Made by a program: the position numbers and the translations under genes. A stretch of 64,000 bases of DNA from Pseudomonas sp. PDM16 (GTDB lineage Bacteria; Pseudomonadota; Gammaproteobacteria; Pseudomonadales; Pseudomonadaceae), in assembly GCF_014851865.1 (NCBI RefSeq), contig NZ_JACVAM010000009.1, forward strand, positions 40,797 through 104,796, written 5' to 3'. The notes under the pieces are model-generated. The model saw only the letters and a program-made list of their open reading frames with translations, was not told the DNA's origin and made no database searches. Numbering within the stretch: the first letter of the stretch is position 1; each line of letters starts with the position of its first letter. This document shows, one piece after another, positions 48,262-56,397 of this stretch.

Positions 48262-48609
48262 GGCGCTCTCCTGGGGTCATGGTTGCGGACTCTTCAGGTT
48301 CGAGCGGGGGCAAGGCCGTCAGGTTCAGGCTTTTTCACATCTTCCTCTGGCATAGCTTTTGCCACGCGATGGTGCGTCGCGTTTTTCTCGCGCCCTGAGG
48401 TGGGGCGGGTGAATCGCGGTGGATCTACCGTGTCTCCCTGTATATCACTGAAAACAAAGGTTAAAAATCACGAGAGTGATTTTGGGGTTAGGCCTCTGCT
48501 CCTGATCGGGGCGCAGTGATTGGTCAACGTAGCGAACAATTGCCCGTGTTTGGTGCGTTAGGCTGGGGGAGGGATCGTTTTTGGTGCTTTTCTGCCGGGA
48601 AATCAGTCG
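48262..48609. other. divergent regulatory region between DUF883 and amt
   Basis: No gene is present. It holds a sigma-54-like site (48348-48363), a short AAAATCAC-GAGA-GTGATTTT hairpin at 48465-48484 and a repeated TTTGGTGC box (48549-48556 and 48580-48587) 31 bp apart just before amt. The hairpin has a T-run only on the minus strand. Confidence 0.4.
48348..48363 (+). promoter_or_regulatory. possible sigma-54 (-24/-12) promoter upstream of amt
   Basis: TGGCATAGCTTTTGCC has GG at -24 and GC at -12 at the exact spacing of the RpoN consensus (TGGCAC-N5-TTGCW). It points toward the ammonium transporter gene, 247 bp away, which would mean a leader of about 230 bases. A TGGCA/TGCCA inverted repeat of another protein is the alternative. 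Confidence 0.42.
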
Positions 48610-49818
48610 ATGGAAAATCTCAATAGTGCTGTGGAAACGCTGATCCACGGCTCCAACACCTTGTTCATCCTGCTGGGCGCGATCATGGTGCTGGCCATGC
48701 ATGCGGGCTTCGCCTTTCTCGAGGTAGGCACGGTACGGCACAAGAATCAGGTCAATGCGCTGTCGAAGATCCTCTCCGACTTCGCCATTTCGGCCCTGGC
48801 ATACTTCTTTGTCGGCTACTGGGTGGCTTACGGCGTGAACTTCTTCGCGCCAGCGGCGCAGCTCACCGAAGGCAACGGCTATGCCCTGGTGAAGTTCTTC
48901 TTCCTGCTGACCTTCGCCGCTGCCATCCCTGCGATCATCTCCGGTGGCATTGCCGAGCGGGCTCGCTTCGGTCCACAGCTGTGTGCGACGTTGCTGATCG
49001 TCGCCTTTGTCTATCCGTTCTTCGAAGGTCTGATCTGGAACGGCAACTTCGGCCTGCAGGCGTGGTTGACCGAGCGTTTCGGCGCCGCCTTCCACGATTT
49101 CGCCGGTTCAGTGGTGGTACATGCGGTGGGCGGTTGGCTGGCCTTCGGCGCGGTCACTCTGTTGGGGCGCCGTGATGGGCGTTACCGTGACGGCCGTCTG
49201 GTGGCCTTCGCTCCATCGAATATCCCGTTCCTGGCGCTGGGCTCGTGGATTCTGATCATCGGCTGGTTCGGCTTCAACGTGATGAGTGCGCAGACGCTCG
49301 GCAGCATCAGCGGCCTGGTGGCGGTCAACTCGCTGATGGCCATGGTCGGCGGCACCGTCGCCGCGCTGCTGGTCGGGCGCAATGACCCAGGCTTTCTACA
49401 CAACGGCCCGCTGGCCGGTCTGGTAGCGATCTGCGCTGGCTCCGATCTGATGCACCCGGTTGGCGCACTAGCCACCGGTGCCATCGCCGGTGTGCTGTTC
49501 GTCTGGGCATTCACGGCGACCCAGGTGAAGTGGAGGATCGACGATGTGTTAGGCGTGTGGCCTCTGCACGGTCTGTGTGGTGTATGGGGCGGTATCGCCT
49601 GCGGTATCTTCGGCCAGAGCTATCTGGGTGGTCTCGGGGGTGTCAGTCTGGCCAGCCAGCTGATCGGTACCGCGCTGGGCGTGCTGGTGGCATTGGTCGG
49701 CGGTTTCATGGTCTACGGTCTGCTCAAAACCCTGACCGGCATTCGCCTGAGCCAGGAGCAGGAGTACTACGGCGCTGACCTGTCGATCCACAAGATCGGT
49801 GCCAACAGCCAGGACTGA
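48610..49818 (+). CDS. amt: ammonium transporter
   Basis: 402 residues with eleven membrane helices, Amt/Mep/Rh family. The pore His pair is seen in VVHAVGGWLAFGA and LMHPVGALATGAIAG, and the N-terminal FILLGAIMVLAMHAGFAFLE matches the family start. It has no signal-like first segment. No glnK lies beside it, so it is probably a second, separate transporter rather than the glnK-amtB pair. A GGGA ribosome site precedes ATG 48610. A bidirectional terminator follows. Confidence 0.92.
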   Translation: MENLNSAVETLIHGSNTLFILLGAIMVLAMHAGFAFLEVGTVRHKNQVNALSKILSDFAISALAYFFVGYWVAYGVNFFAPAAQLTEGNGYALVKFFFLLTFAAAIPAIISGGIAERARFGPQLCATLLIVAFVYPFFEGLIWNGNFGLQAWLTERFGAAFHDFAGSVVVHAVGGWLAFGAVTLLGRRDGRYRDGRLVAFAPSNIPFLALGSWILIIGWFGFNVMSAQTLGSISGLVAVNSLMAMVGGTVAALLVGRNDPGFLHNGPLAGLVAICAGSDLMHPVGALATGAIAGVLFVWAFTATQVKWRIDDVLGVWPLHGLCGVWGGIACGIFGQSYLGGLGGVSLASQLIGTALGVLVALVGGFMVYGLLKTLTGIRLSQEQEYYGADLSIHKIGANSQD

Positions 49819-49870
49819 TCGCCCAGCGCGTCGCAGCGAGACTCGTTGTCAGTTCCGGCGCGCCGGTTGA

Positions 49871-49906
49871 AAAATACCCTGAGCGGCGGGGCCACTCAGG
49901 GTATTT
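49871..49906 (+). terminator. terminator after amt
   Basis: A 12-bp stem AAATACCCTGAG / CTCAGGGTATTT with an 11-base loop; A and T ends allow action on both strands between convergent genes. Confidence 0.78.
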
Positions 49907-49938
49907 CCGGGTGTTGGGGGAGTTTTGTCTACCGACGA

Positions 49939-50283
49939 TCAGTCGGTGGCTGCTTGGCAACCAAGCAGGTCATCCTCGGTAACGACCCACTGTTCGGATT
50001 CGGTGATGTGGACATCTTCCAGGGTGCATTCATCGCCATCCTCGTCCACCAGGCGAATATCCCAGCGACCGGATTCCACACCCGTCAGCGTCAGCGAGTC
50101 ACCCTGTTCGAGCACTTGATCTCCGAGATGATCGTCGCCCCAGTTTTCCTGGCTGGTCGGCGAGAAATAGATTTCATGCAACTCCCATCCAGACTGATTG
50201 ACGATCTGGATCGTGGAGTCGGCCATCGCCGCGGCGCTGGTCAGGGCGGCAAACAGGAGAGCTAGGGTAAGCGGGCGCTTCAT
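49939..50283 (-). CDS. small exported protein of unknown function
   Basis: 114 residues with a signal peptide (MKRPLTLALLFAALTSAAAM, cut before ADST). The mature protein starts with STIQIVNQSGWELHEIYFSP and continues acidic (GDDHLGDQVLEQGDSL, DEDGDECTLEDV), with two Cys that can form a disulfide. This beta-rich pattern recurs in Pseudomonas exported proteins, sometimes mislabelled argininosuccinate lyase. ATG at 50283 follows GGAG. It lies downstream of the lipase gene, with a hairpin between them. No function can be given. Confidence 0.78.
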   Translation of the reverse strand: MKRPLTLALLFAALTSAAAMADSTIQIVNQSGWELHEIYFSPTSQENWGDDHLGDQVLEQGDSLTLTGVESGRWDIRLVDEDGDECTLEDVHITESEQWVVTEDDLLGCQAATD

Positions 50284-50369
50284 TGGAGACTCCATTCTTC
50301 TCAGGGGAAGCCGATGGTCGTTGCAGTCCAATTCAGCCGTCAATATCAATCTGATATCACTCAGGAGTT

Positions 50370-50396
50370 CGACCGGGGCCGTGCTAGCCCCGGTCG
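50370..50396 (-). terminator. strong hairpin after the lipase gene
   Basis: A 10-bp perfect stem CGACCGGGGC / GCCCCGGTCG with a 7-base loop, 6 bp after the lipase stop. There is no T-run, so its strength as a terminator is uncertain. Confidence 0.5.
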
Positions 50397-50402
50397 ATGG
50401 GT

Positions 50403-51350
50403 TTACAGCCCGGCCAGCTTCAGGCGGTTGGCCTGCTGGCGGTACACGGTCGTCGGGCTGGTCTCGAACAGGCTGCCCAGGCCGAGGAACTGATTGACCT
50501 CATCAAGGTGATTCATCTTGTAGTTATCGCGAATCACCATGCCCAGGTGCGAGCTGCAGCGCTCGACGAAGCCATCGTTGGCCACCCCCTTGGGGAAGGC
50601 CAGTGAGGCGGCGGTGGTGATCAGGTCCATCGGGTCCAGAACGTTGGTGACCGGAGAGGTCCCGCTCCAGGAGTAATAGCTGATGCCATTGACCTTGTAG
50701 GCGCCTTCACCGCAAGCACTGGTGGGTATGCCTTGGGGAAACCTCGCGTTGAAATCGGCGGCACCTTCGCTGTTCAGGGATACCAGGGCTGCCAGCGAGT
50801 CCTGGGGCGTCTGGCTGGTGCTGCCTGAGAGGAAGTGGATGACACTGCCGATGGCGTTCACCAGGCCGGCGAGGATGGCTTCGCCGTTCGAGCCTTCGGG
50901 AATCTTGCGGATCAGGTCGGCTACCGCCGAGCCTTTGTGCGGCGCGCCCACGCTGGTGACTGATGCCACCAGGTCCGGCCTCACGGCGGCGACATAGCGG
51001 ACGGTCGGGCCGCCGTGACTGTGGCCGACCAGGTTCACCTTCGGCTTGCCGGAGATTGCGACTATCTCTTCCACTTCCTTGATCAGATCCTCGCCGCGAG
51101 CCTCCGACGATCCCATCTGCACGACTTCGGTGGTGTAGACACTGGCTCCGTCCTGGCTCAGGGCCGAGGGGATTCCATACCAGTAGTCGATGCCAAGCAT
51201 CGTGTCCCAGCCCAGCATGCCGTGGGCGAGCACGATCGGGTATTGGGTCTTGGTGTAACCGGTCGAGCCAAACAGCGCGGCTTGTGCCGTGCCGCTGGCT
51301 AGCAGGGAGCCGCCGATGCAGAGGGCGAGCAGGGTCTTCTTGTTATTCAT
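50403..51350 (-). CDS. secreted triacylglycerol lipase, family I.1
   Basis: 315 residues. A signal peptide (residues 1-24) is cut before ALFGSTGYTKTQYPIVLAHG. The lid/alpha-beta hydrolase fold has Ser111 in VGHSHGG, Asp in ANDGFVE and His in YKMNHLDEV as the triad, a Ca-binding Asp in DPMDLI and the Cys pair in TSACGEG and ERCSSH that forms the single disulfide of this family. Mature lipases of this family need the foldase Lif/LipB, which is normally the next gene; here the next gene is unrelated. It is exported by the type II system. The frame extends further upstream but lacks a signal there. Confidence 0.93.
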   Translation of the reverse strand: MNNKKTLLALCIGGSLLASGTAQAALFGSTGYTKTQYPIVLAHGMLGWDTMLGIDYWYGIPSALSQDGASVYTTEVVQMGSSEARGEDLIKEVEEIVAISGKPKVNLVGHSHGGPTVRYVAAVRPDLVASVTSVGAPHKGSAVADLIRKIPEGSNGEAILAGLVNAIGSVIHFLSGSTSQTPQDSLAALVSLNSEGAADFNARFPQGIPTSACGEGAYKVNGISYYSWSGTSPVTNVLDPMDLITTAASLAFPKGVANDGFVERCSSHLGMVIRDNYKMNHLDEVNQFLGLGSLFETSPTTVYRQQANRLKLAGL

Positions 51351-51477
51351 GGATTGCTCTCGGTAAATGGGAGTGATGGTTCCTTTATCGCTACCCAGGC
51401 ACCCGTGCGCTGGTACTTCAGCGCACGGGTGTTCGCAGAAAGCATGCCAAAGATGAGCAATGTTCAACTAAAGGCTC

Positions 51478-51491
51478 TAAACGGACGTTTG
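51478..51491. promoter_or_regulatory. PsrA-like operator candidate upstream of lipase
   Basis: TAAAC-GGAC-GTTTG, inside the palindrome AAACG-GA-CGTTT. PsrA, a fatty-acid sensing TetR-family repressor of Pseudomonas, is reported to bind a (G/C)AAAC-N2-4-GTTT(G/C) pattern. The site is 128 bp upstream of the lipase ATG on the minus strand. CGTTAC/CGTAAC boxes at about 51520-51580 surround the other side. Confidence 0.35.
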
Positions 51492-51633
51492 TACCAAAAA
51501 GCCCAATCAAGAACATTTTGCATCTGCGTTACGAGAGGAAACGTCTCGTTACGCCGGGCAGGAACGAACGTCTGTGCGTAACGCCGTCCGCACGCTATAA
51601 CGCTTGCCCGTCTAGCCAGGATCAGTCGCCACC

Positions 51634-52071
51634 TTGTCCGACGCATCCGTCTACATCGCGCTGTTTCTCTCCGCATTCGGAGCTGCCAGTCTGCTGCCCC
51701 TTCAATCTGAAGCGGTACTGGTTGGCTTTCTGCTTGGTGGCGATCAGCCGGCAGCCATCCTGCTGGCGGTAGCCAGTGTCGGCAACATTCTGGGCTCGGT
51801 GCTGAACGCGGCGTTGGGGCGGGGGATCGAGCGCTTCCATGAACGGTCGTGGTTCCCGGTCGGTGCGCAGCGTCTGGAACAGGCCAGGGCTACCTACAGA
51901 CGCTATGGTCGCTGGTCGCTGCTGCTGAGTTGGGTCCCTGTCATCGGCGATCCGCTGACGCTGGTGGCCGGAGTGATGCGCGAACCCTGGTGGAGCTTCC
52001 TGTTGCTGGTGAGCGTGGCCAAAGTAGGTCGTTATCTGGTGCTGGCGGCGATCACCCTCGGCTGGGCCTGA
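51634..52071 (+). CDS. YqaA-like small membrane protein of the DedA/SNARE-associated group
   Basis: 145 residues with four hydrophobic segments. SAFGAASLLPLQSEAVLVGFL and SVGNILGSVLNAALGRGIERF, then GRWSLLLSWVPVIGDPLTLVAGVMRE are as in YqaA and DedA relatives, which take part in lipid flipping or membrane integrity. The only in-frame start is TTG at 51634; its ribosome site (AGGATCAG) is loose, so the exact start is uncertain. It converges with the parvulin gene. Confidence 0.82.
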   Translation: MSDASVYIALFLSAFGAASLLPLQSEAVLVGFLLGGDQPAAILLAVASVGNILGSVLNAALGRGIERFHERSWFPVGAQRLEQARATYRRYGRWSLLLSWVPVIGDPLTLVAGVMREPWWSFLLLVSVAKVGRYLVLAAITLGWA

Positions 52072-52076
52072 GCCGG

Positions 52077-52355
52077 TCATTCTCGATAGAACACCTGAAT
52101 CAGGTGATAGCCGAACTGGGTCTTCACGGGGCCGTGGACCTCACGTAGTGGCTTCTTGAAGATCACCTGGTCAACCGCGCGGACCATCTGCCCTGGACGT
52201 ACCTCGCCCAGATCGCCACCTTTCTTTCCGGAGGGGCAGGTGGAGTGCTTCCTGGCCAGCATATCGAACGCCTCTCCGGCGGCGAGGCGCTTCTTCAGGG
52301 CGGCCGCTTCGGCCTCTGTCTTCACCAGGATGTGGCGGGCCATCGCCTTGGGCAT
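52077..52355 (-). CDS. ppiC: parvulin-type peptidyl-prolyl isomerase
   Basis: 92 residues, the length of E. coli PpiC (93). It is a single parvulin domain in the cytoplasm: ARHILVKTEAEAAALKKRL, FDMLARKHSTCPSGKKGGDL, GEVRPGQMV and VKTQFGYHLIQV. ATG at 52355 follows a GAGGAACC site; the longer frame (to 52445) has no ribosome site. Divergent from the PilT/PilU gene across about 135 bp. Confidence 0.93.
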   Translation of the reverse strand: MPKAMARHILVKTEAEAAALKKRLAAGEAFDMLARKHSTCPSGKKGGDLGEVRPGQMVRAVDQVIFKKPLREVHGPVKTQFGYHLIQVFYRE

Positions 52356-52490
52356 GATCGGTTCCTCATTTTGCGAAGGCGCTATTGTGCCAGCAATCGC
52401 TGCGCCATCAGAATGACGCCATTTTTCAGGCTGATGAGCCTGCAAAGCTTGACCTACCTTGTTAATTCCACCCGTATGGAAGCGCGCCCG

Positions 52491-53693
52491 ATGGACCTCA
52501 CCCAGATGCTGAAAATCCTGTCCAGCCAGGACGGATCCGACCTCTACCTGTCCACCGGAGCGCCGCCCTGCGCCAAGTTTAATGGCGTGCTCAAGCCGCT
52601 CAGCCAGGAACCGCTCAAGCCAGGTGACGTGGCGGCCATCGCTGCAGGGGTAATGGATGCCGAGCAGCGGGCCGACTTCGAGAAGGAGCTGGAGATGAAC
52701 CTGGCCATCTCGGTGCCGAATGTCGGCCGGTTCCGCATCAATATCTTCAAGCAGCGCAATGAAGTCTCCATCGTCGCGCGAAATATCAAGATGGAGATTC
52801 CCAAGTTCGAAGACCTCAAACTACCCGAGGTACTGCTCAAGACGGTGATGGAGAAGCGTGGCCTGGTGCTGTTCGTCGGTGGTACGGGGTCGGGCAAGTC
52901 GACTTCCCTGGCCGCCCTTATCGACTACCGCAATCGCAACAGTGGCGGTCACATCATCACCATTGAGGACCCGGTGGAGTATGTACACCGGCACAAGAAG
53001 TCGATCATCAACCAGCGTGAAGTCGGCGTGGACACCCGCAGTTTCCATGCGGCACTGAAGAACACACTGCGCCAGGCGCCGGACGTGATCCTGATCGGTG
53101 AGATTCGTGATCGCGAAACCATGGAGCACGCCCTGGCGTTCGCCGATACCGGACATCTGGCTATATCGACCCTGCATGCCAACAACGCCAACCAGGCGCT
53201 GGATCGCATCATCAACTTCTTCCCCGAGGAGCGGCGCCCGCAGCTGCTCAATGATCTGGGCAACAACCTGCGGGCGTTCGTTTCTCAACGCCTGGTCAAG
53301 ACGGTTGACGGCAAGCGCCGTGCCGCCGTCGAGGTGATGCTCGGCACCCCGACCGTGCGTGATCTGATCAAGCGCAACGAGTTCTCCGAACTCAAGGAGA
53401 TCATGGAGAAGTCGAAGAACCTCGGCATGCAGACGTTCGATCAGGCTCTGATCGATCTCGTACACGAGGGCAGCATCGACGAGGATGAGGCGGTGAAGAA
53501 TGCCGACTCCGCCAACAACGTACGCCTCAAGCTGAAGCTCTACCGGGATAGTCCGGCCACCACCGTAGTGAGCGCTACGCCCGCACCAACACCTGCGCCG
53601 GTCGCAGATGTTGCGAACTGGGGCATGGAGTTGAAGCTGGAAGACATCGAGGAGGAGAGCTCGCCAGAGGACCCGGGGCGTCCGGGTATCTGA
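52491..53693 (+). CDS. PilT/PilU family type IVa pilus ATPase paralogue
   Basis: 400 residues. N-terminal PAS-like domain MDLTQMLKILSSQDGSDLYL, then the secretion-ATPase core: Walker A FVGGTGSGKST, Asp box IITIEDPVEYVH, Walker B DVILIGEIRD and His box GHLAISTLHANN. The C-terminal segment (VRDLIKRNEFSELKEIM, ending ELKLEDIEEES) is closer to PilU than PilT, but the N-terminus differs from classical PilU. It is isolated from other pil genes. ATG 52491 is favoured by GGAAG spacing; ATG 52476 is possible. A role in pilus retraction is inferred. Confidence 0.88.
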   Translation: MDLTQMLKILSSQDGSDLYLSTGAPPCAKFNGVLKPLSQEPLKPGDVAAIAAGVMDAEQRADFEKELEMNLAISVPNVGRFRINIFKQRNEVSIVARNIKMEIPKFEDLKLPEVLLKTVMEKRGLVLFVGGTGSGKSTSLAALIDYRNRNSGGHIITIEDPVEYVHRHKKSIINQREVGVDTRSFHAALKNTLRQAPDVILIGEIRDRETMEHALAFADTGHLAISTLHANNANQALDRIINFFPEERRPQLLNDLGNNLRAFVSQRLVKTVDGKRRAAVEVMLGTPTVRDLIKRNEFSELKEIMEKSKNLGMQTFDQALIDLVHEGSIDEDEAVKNADSANNVRLKLKLYRDSPATTVVSATPAPTPAPVADVANWGMELKLEDIEEESSPEDPGRPGI

Positions 53694-53708
53694 TGTCGGA
53701 CGCGGCGC

Positions 53709-54152
53709 TCAGGAACTCTTGTCCTCACCACTCGCGGGCCTGATCCCCTGATTCTTCGGCTCCTCGAACTGCTCGTAGCCACGACCCACGACAGGAGCCT
53801 TGCGGACCAGTTTGATGGTCTGGATGTCCTCGATGCGGAAGATCATGTCGCCATTGTTCTGCTGGTCGCGGTAGCTGTAGATCAGGTCATCGTTGCCCCA
53901 GTAATGCATGTTCTGCACATGCACGAAGCCACTCTCCAGGCTGTTGGTGCTGATCAACTGGTAGATGCTCTTGGGGATCTGCCCGAAGTAGTAGTAGGAC
54001 TCCATTCCCTCGTCCTCCTCCGGCACATTGAAGTGAATGAAGGTCCAGACCTGCTCCTTGGAGACGTTGGCCTGCAATGCCTTGGCTTCTTCTTCGGCGC
54101 GGCAGCCGGCCAGGGTGAGCGTGGCGAGCAATAGTACGAGTGGAATCTTCAT
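53709..54152 (-). CDS. putative lipoprotein, function unknown
   Basis: 147 residues. The first 17 residues form a lipoprotein signal with lipobox LAGC, so the mature protein is lipid-anchored at Cys17. The body has aromatic strands (WTFIHFNVPEEDEGMESYYY, FVHVQNMHYWGNDDLIYSY) and a basic/acidic tail ending EDKSS. An AAGGGA site lies before ATG 54152. It converges with the PilT/PilU gene, and is the downstream-most member of a minus-strand run of accessory genes. I do not recognise the family. Confidence 0.75.
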   Translation of the reverse strand: MKIPLVLLLATLTLAGCRAEEEAKALQANVSKEQVWTFIHFNVPEEDEGMESYYYFGQIPKSIYQLISTNSLESGFVHVQNMHYWGNDDLIYSYRDQQNNGDMIFRIEDIQTIKLVRKAPVVGRGYEQFEEPKNQGIRPASGEDKSS

Positions 54153-54274
54153 TGCAGTTCCCTTGAATGGAGGTGGTTTCTGTAAAGCCCGAAATGCCTT
54201 CAGTGCGCACGGAGGTTACTCAACGGTTGGGCGCGGAATGTCGCATCTCCGCCGCTCTCGTACGAGCAGTGCTG

Positions 54275-54862
54275 TCACTGGTAGGTCTGCTGAATCCTGC
54301 TGGCGAAGTCGGGGAACTCTGCCTGGGCTCTGGTCACGACTTCCCATGGAGTGCTTCTTTTGGTGCGGGAGTGTTGTTCGGCAAAGGTTGTGAACTGCGC
54401 ATCGGTCGGCCTCTCCAGGCCGGGATAGGCAATCGCTTCGTACGGACCTATACCCCCAGCCAGCAACCATAAGTAGTCACTGAAATTCGATGCCACCATG
54501 CCCTGTTCGCCTTCGGAGCCGAAGAACACGATCGGCTGTTCCAGAATGGGCGCGCCGGGTCGTACCAGCCAGAACGCGGCGTAACCACCTGTGCCGTCCT
54601 GCCCGAAGATGCGCAGCGCATCGCCATTGAGGGACTGGTTGCCTGTCCAGGCATGAATCCAATCCGTCGTGTCCTCTGCCGAGAGAAACTCCGAGTACGG
54701 CTCGAAGTCCATGCCTTCGCCATCGGCGTAGTCAATCTCCAGCGTGTGAAGCTCCGCAAGCTGCCTCGGAAAGACCCGGTCATCACCAGTCGACTCTCCA
54801 GCCAGAGCCGTGAAAGCAAGTAGAAGCAGTGCCAAGGTGGAGAGCATGCGGTGAATCGTCAT
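54275..54862 (-). CDS. exported protein with SUKH (SMI1/KNR4)-like end
   Basis: 195 residues. A signal peptide MTIHRMLSTLALLLLAFTAL runs to about residue 22. The part from residue about 105 reads PIVFFGSEGEQGMVASNFSD followed by YLWLLAGGIGPYEA, which resembles the C-terminal segment of SMI1/KNR4-like (SUKH) proteins. SUKH proteins are often immunity proteins against secreted toxins, but normally cytoplasmic; export would be unusual. The likeness is from motif style only. No toxin gene is adjacent. Confidence 0.6.
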   Translation of the reverse strand: MTIHRMLSTLALLLLAFTALAGESTGDDRVFPRQLAELHTLEIDYADGEGMDFEPYSEFLSAEDTTDWIHAWTGNQSLNGDALRIFGQDGTGGYAAFWLVRPGAPILEQPIVFFGSEGEQGMVASNFSDYLWLLAGGIGPYEAIAYPGLERPTDAQFTTFAEQHSRTKRSTPWEVVTRAQAEFPDFASRIQQTYQ

Positions 54863-55116
54863 GGAATAACCTGCGAGCTGAGGGTCTAGAATGGCTGCCC
54901 ACTAGGGCGGGCATAGGTGTGTTGCACTGTCTGAACAGGAGAGGCAGCGATAGGTGTATAGAATTCCACGCCGCGAAGAACTGCCTAAGAGCTTCCATCT
55001 GCAGGTGACGGAAATCGAACTTGGTGTACTGGCGGTTCTCGATACATCCCAGCATTGTGGAATGCCTATCTGTAATGGATCGCAAGTTCTCATGGCATTT
55101 CACGGCTGCCAGGAAT

Positions 55117-55467
55117 TCATATACCAAGAGCGTAACCCACTAATGCTGCGGTTATCGCTAAGAACGAAAGTGCCATCATGGGTTTTGAGGTGATCAGACG
55201 TAGGAAAGTTTTGTTATTTTGATAGCGTATCTCTCTTATCGTCGCAAACGCTTCTGGATGAATATCGCCGATAAAGTGCTGGCAGCTATAAATCAGGTGC
55301 CTGGCAGTTTTAAGTTCGCTGGCATTGAAACAGGAAATTGAAAATACCTGAGCGCCTTGTGGGCTGATCCCAGTCTTCAGCACAAAGGAGTCCAGACCGT
55401 GTCGGCGCAATACCGAGTTCAGATACTCGGCCTGGTTTTCATCGTAGAGATCAATCAGCGCGTACAT
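55117..55467 (-). CDS. small tail-anchored protein resembling DUF6164
   Basis: 116 residues. An N-terminal alpha/beta region (MYALIDLYDENQAEYLNSVL, GLDSFVLKTGISPQGAQVFS, ELKTARHLIYSCQ) precedes a C-terminal membrane helix (MMALSFLAITAALVGYALG). The order of a nucleotide-free alpha/beta piece, an ARxLI helix and a final membrane segment recalls DUF6164. There is no obvious ribosome site. The 254 bp before it (54863-55116) contain no gene I can support. Confidence 0.55.
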   Translation of the reverse strand: MYALIDLYDENQAEYLNSVLRRHGLDSFVLKTGISPQGAQVFSISCFNASELKTARHLIYSCQHFIGDIHPEAFATIREIRYQNNKTFLRLITSKPMMALSFLAITAALVGYALGI

Positions 55468-55529
55468 GATACTTGTTCAAGGTAGGCAGGAAGGGCGGCA
55501 TGTCGACCAGCGCCGGGAGGGAGGACCTA

Positions 55530-55979
55530 TCACTTCTGCTCATCCTGTCGTATTGCATACTTCCCAAGATCGGCTGGCTGGAGCTCAAAGCGAGAAGGCT
55601 CGTTGCTATAGCTGTGCTGGACGGGAAAAAGGAAGGAGCAGTCCTGAGTGTTCACCGACGGTGCTCCTGCCGACCAGAAACCTGAGCTCAGCTCCACGAT
55701 GCGTTCGGACATAAGAAGCTTTGGGCCGTCCTGATTCCACTCCAGCCATTGGAGATAGACTACCGAGGACAGGTGCTCGAAGCCTTGAGTGAACACAATG
55801 GCTCGGTAATGAACCGAAGCATCGGGGAGGGAACATGACGCGACATGGGATATGTTGGGTGCCAGTTTAGCCGCACCGTTCCCAAAGAAATCCTCTGCTG
55901 CCATGGAGGCGGAAGAGAGTGATAGTCCGATTATTGCTAGAGCGAGGGGGGAGGTCGGGGTTTTCACTGTGGCTGCCAT
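55530..55979 (-). CDS. exported hypothetical protein
   Basis: 149 residues from ATG 55979 (a GTG three codons earlier is possible). A signal peptide (TSPLALAIIGLSLSSASMA) precedes a mature part of about 120 residues with two Cys (HVASCSLPD and TQDCSFLF) that could bridge, and beta-rich stretches such as VYLQWLEWNQDGPKLLMSER. Nothing is recognised by family. The coding bias is mixed. It belongs to the minus-strand accessory run. Confidence 0.55.
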   Translation of the reverse strand: MAATVKTPTSPLALAIIGLSLSSASMAAEDFFGNGAAKLAPNISHVASCSLPDASVHYRAIVFTQGFEHLSSVVYLQWLEWNQDGPKLLMSERIVELSSGFWSAGAPSVNTQDCSFLFPVQHSYSNEPSRFELQPADLGKYAIRQDEQK

Positions 55980-56397
55980 TATTTGCACTTGCAGCTCGGC
56001 GAGAGGTCTGAGCTGCGTGAGTGAGGTCTCTGGGTATTAGATGCTGAATACCAAGGGCGCTATAGAAGTGAGTACCGAAAGGTCCTTGAAGCGCCAGATG
56101 CTAACGCAGTCCTTGTCGCTCCAGAATATCTATCTATTGGAGTTTTGACCTGCTCCCGATTTCAGCACCGCGCTGAGCTTAGTAGGGACCTGGTTCATGC
56201 TCTGGCCACTGGGTTTCGGTGGTACCGCTGGTTTGCTCCAAACTGACTTTGTACGCCATTGCTGCCATCGAGTGGTGATATTGACCCTGACGCATGGGCT
56301 CAGCTCTGGCTGGAATGGTGGTTGGCTGTGGCTTTCTGCAAGTCTTTGTAGTTCATGGGCCGGCTGATGTTCTGGTGAGCATGGGAAGGTATTCGTG
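55980..56397. other. degenerate stretch between accessory genes
   Basis: About 420 bp without a supported gene. On the minus strand an ATG at 56356 opens MNYKDLQKATANHHSSQS and stops after 18 codons; reading past the stop gives another 30 sense codons, suggesting a decayed gene. A 91-residue frame here (56130-56405) is Ser/Pro/Gln-rich in an unnatural way and is not called. Confidence 0.35.

Noticed and set aside
48465..48484. AAAATCAC-GAGA-GTGATTTT hairpin before amt as a riboswitch or terminator
   Set aside because: A simple 8-bp stem without any conserved riboswitch pattern; the T-run is on the minus strand, where no gene needs it.
54783..55127. 114-residue minus-strand frame between two accessory genes
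   Set aside because: It overlaps the exported SUKH-like gene in another phase, lacks a ribosome site and has no recognisable pattern.
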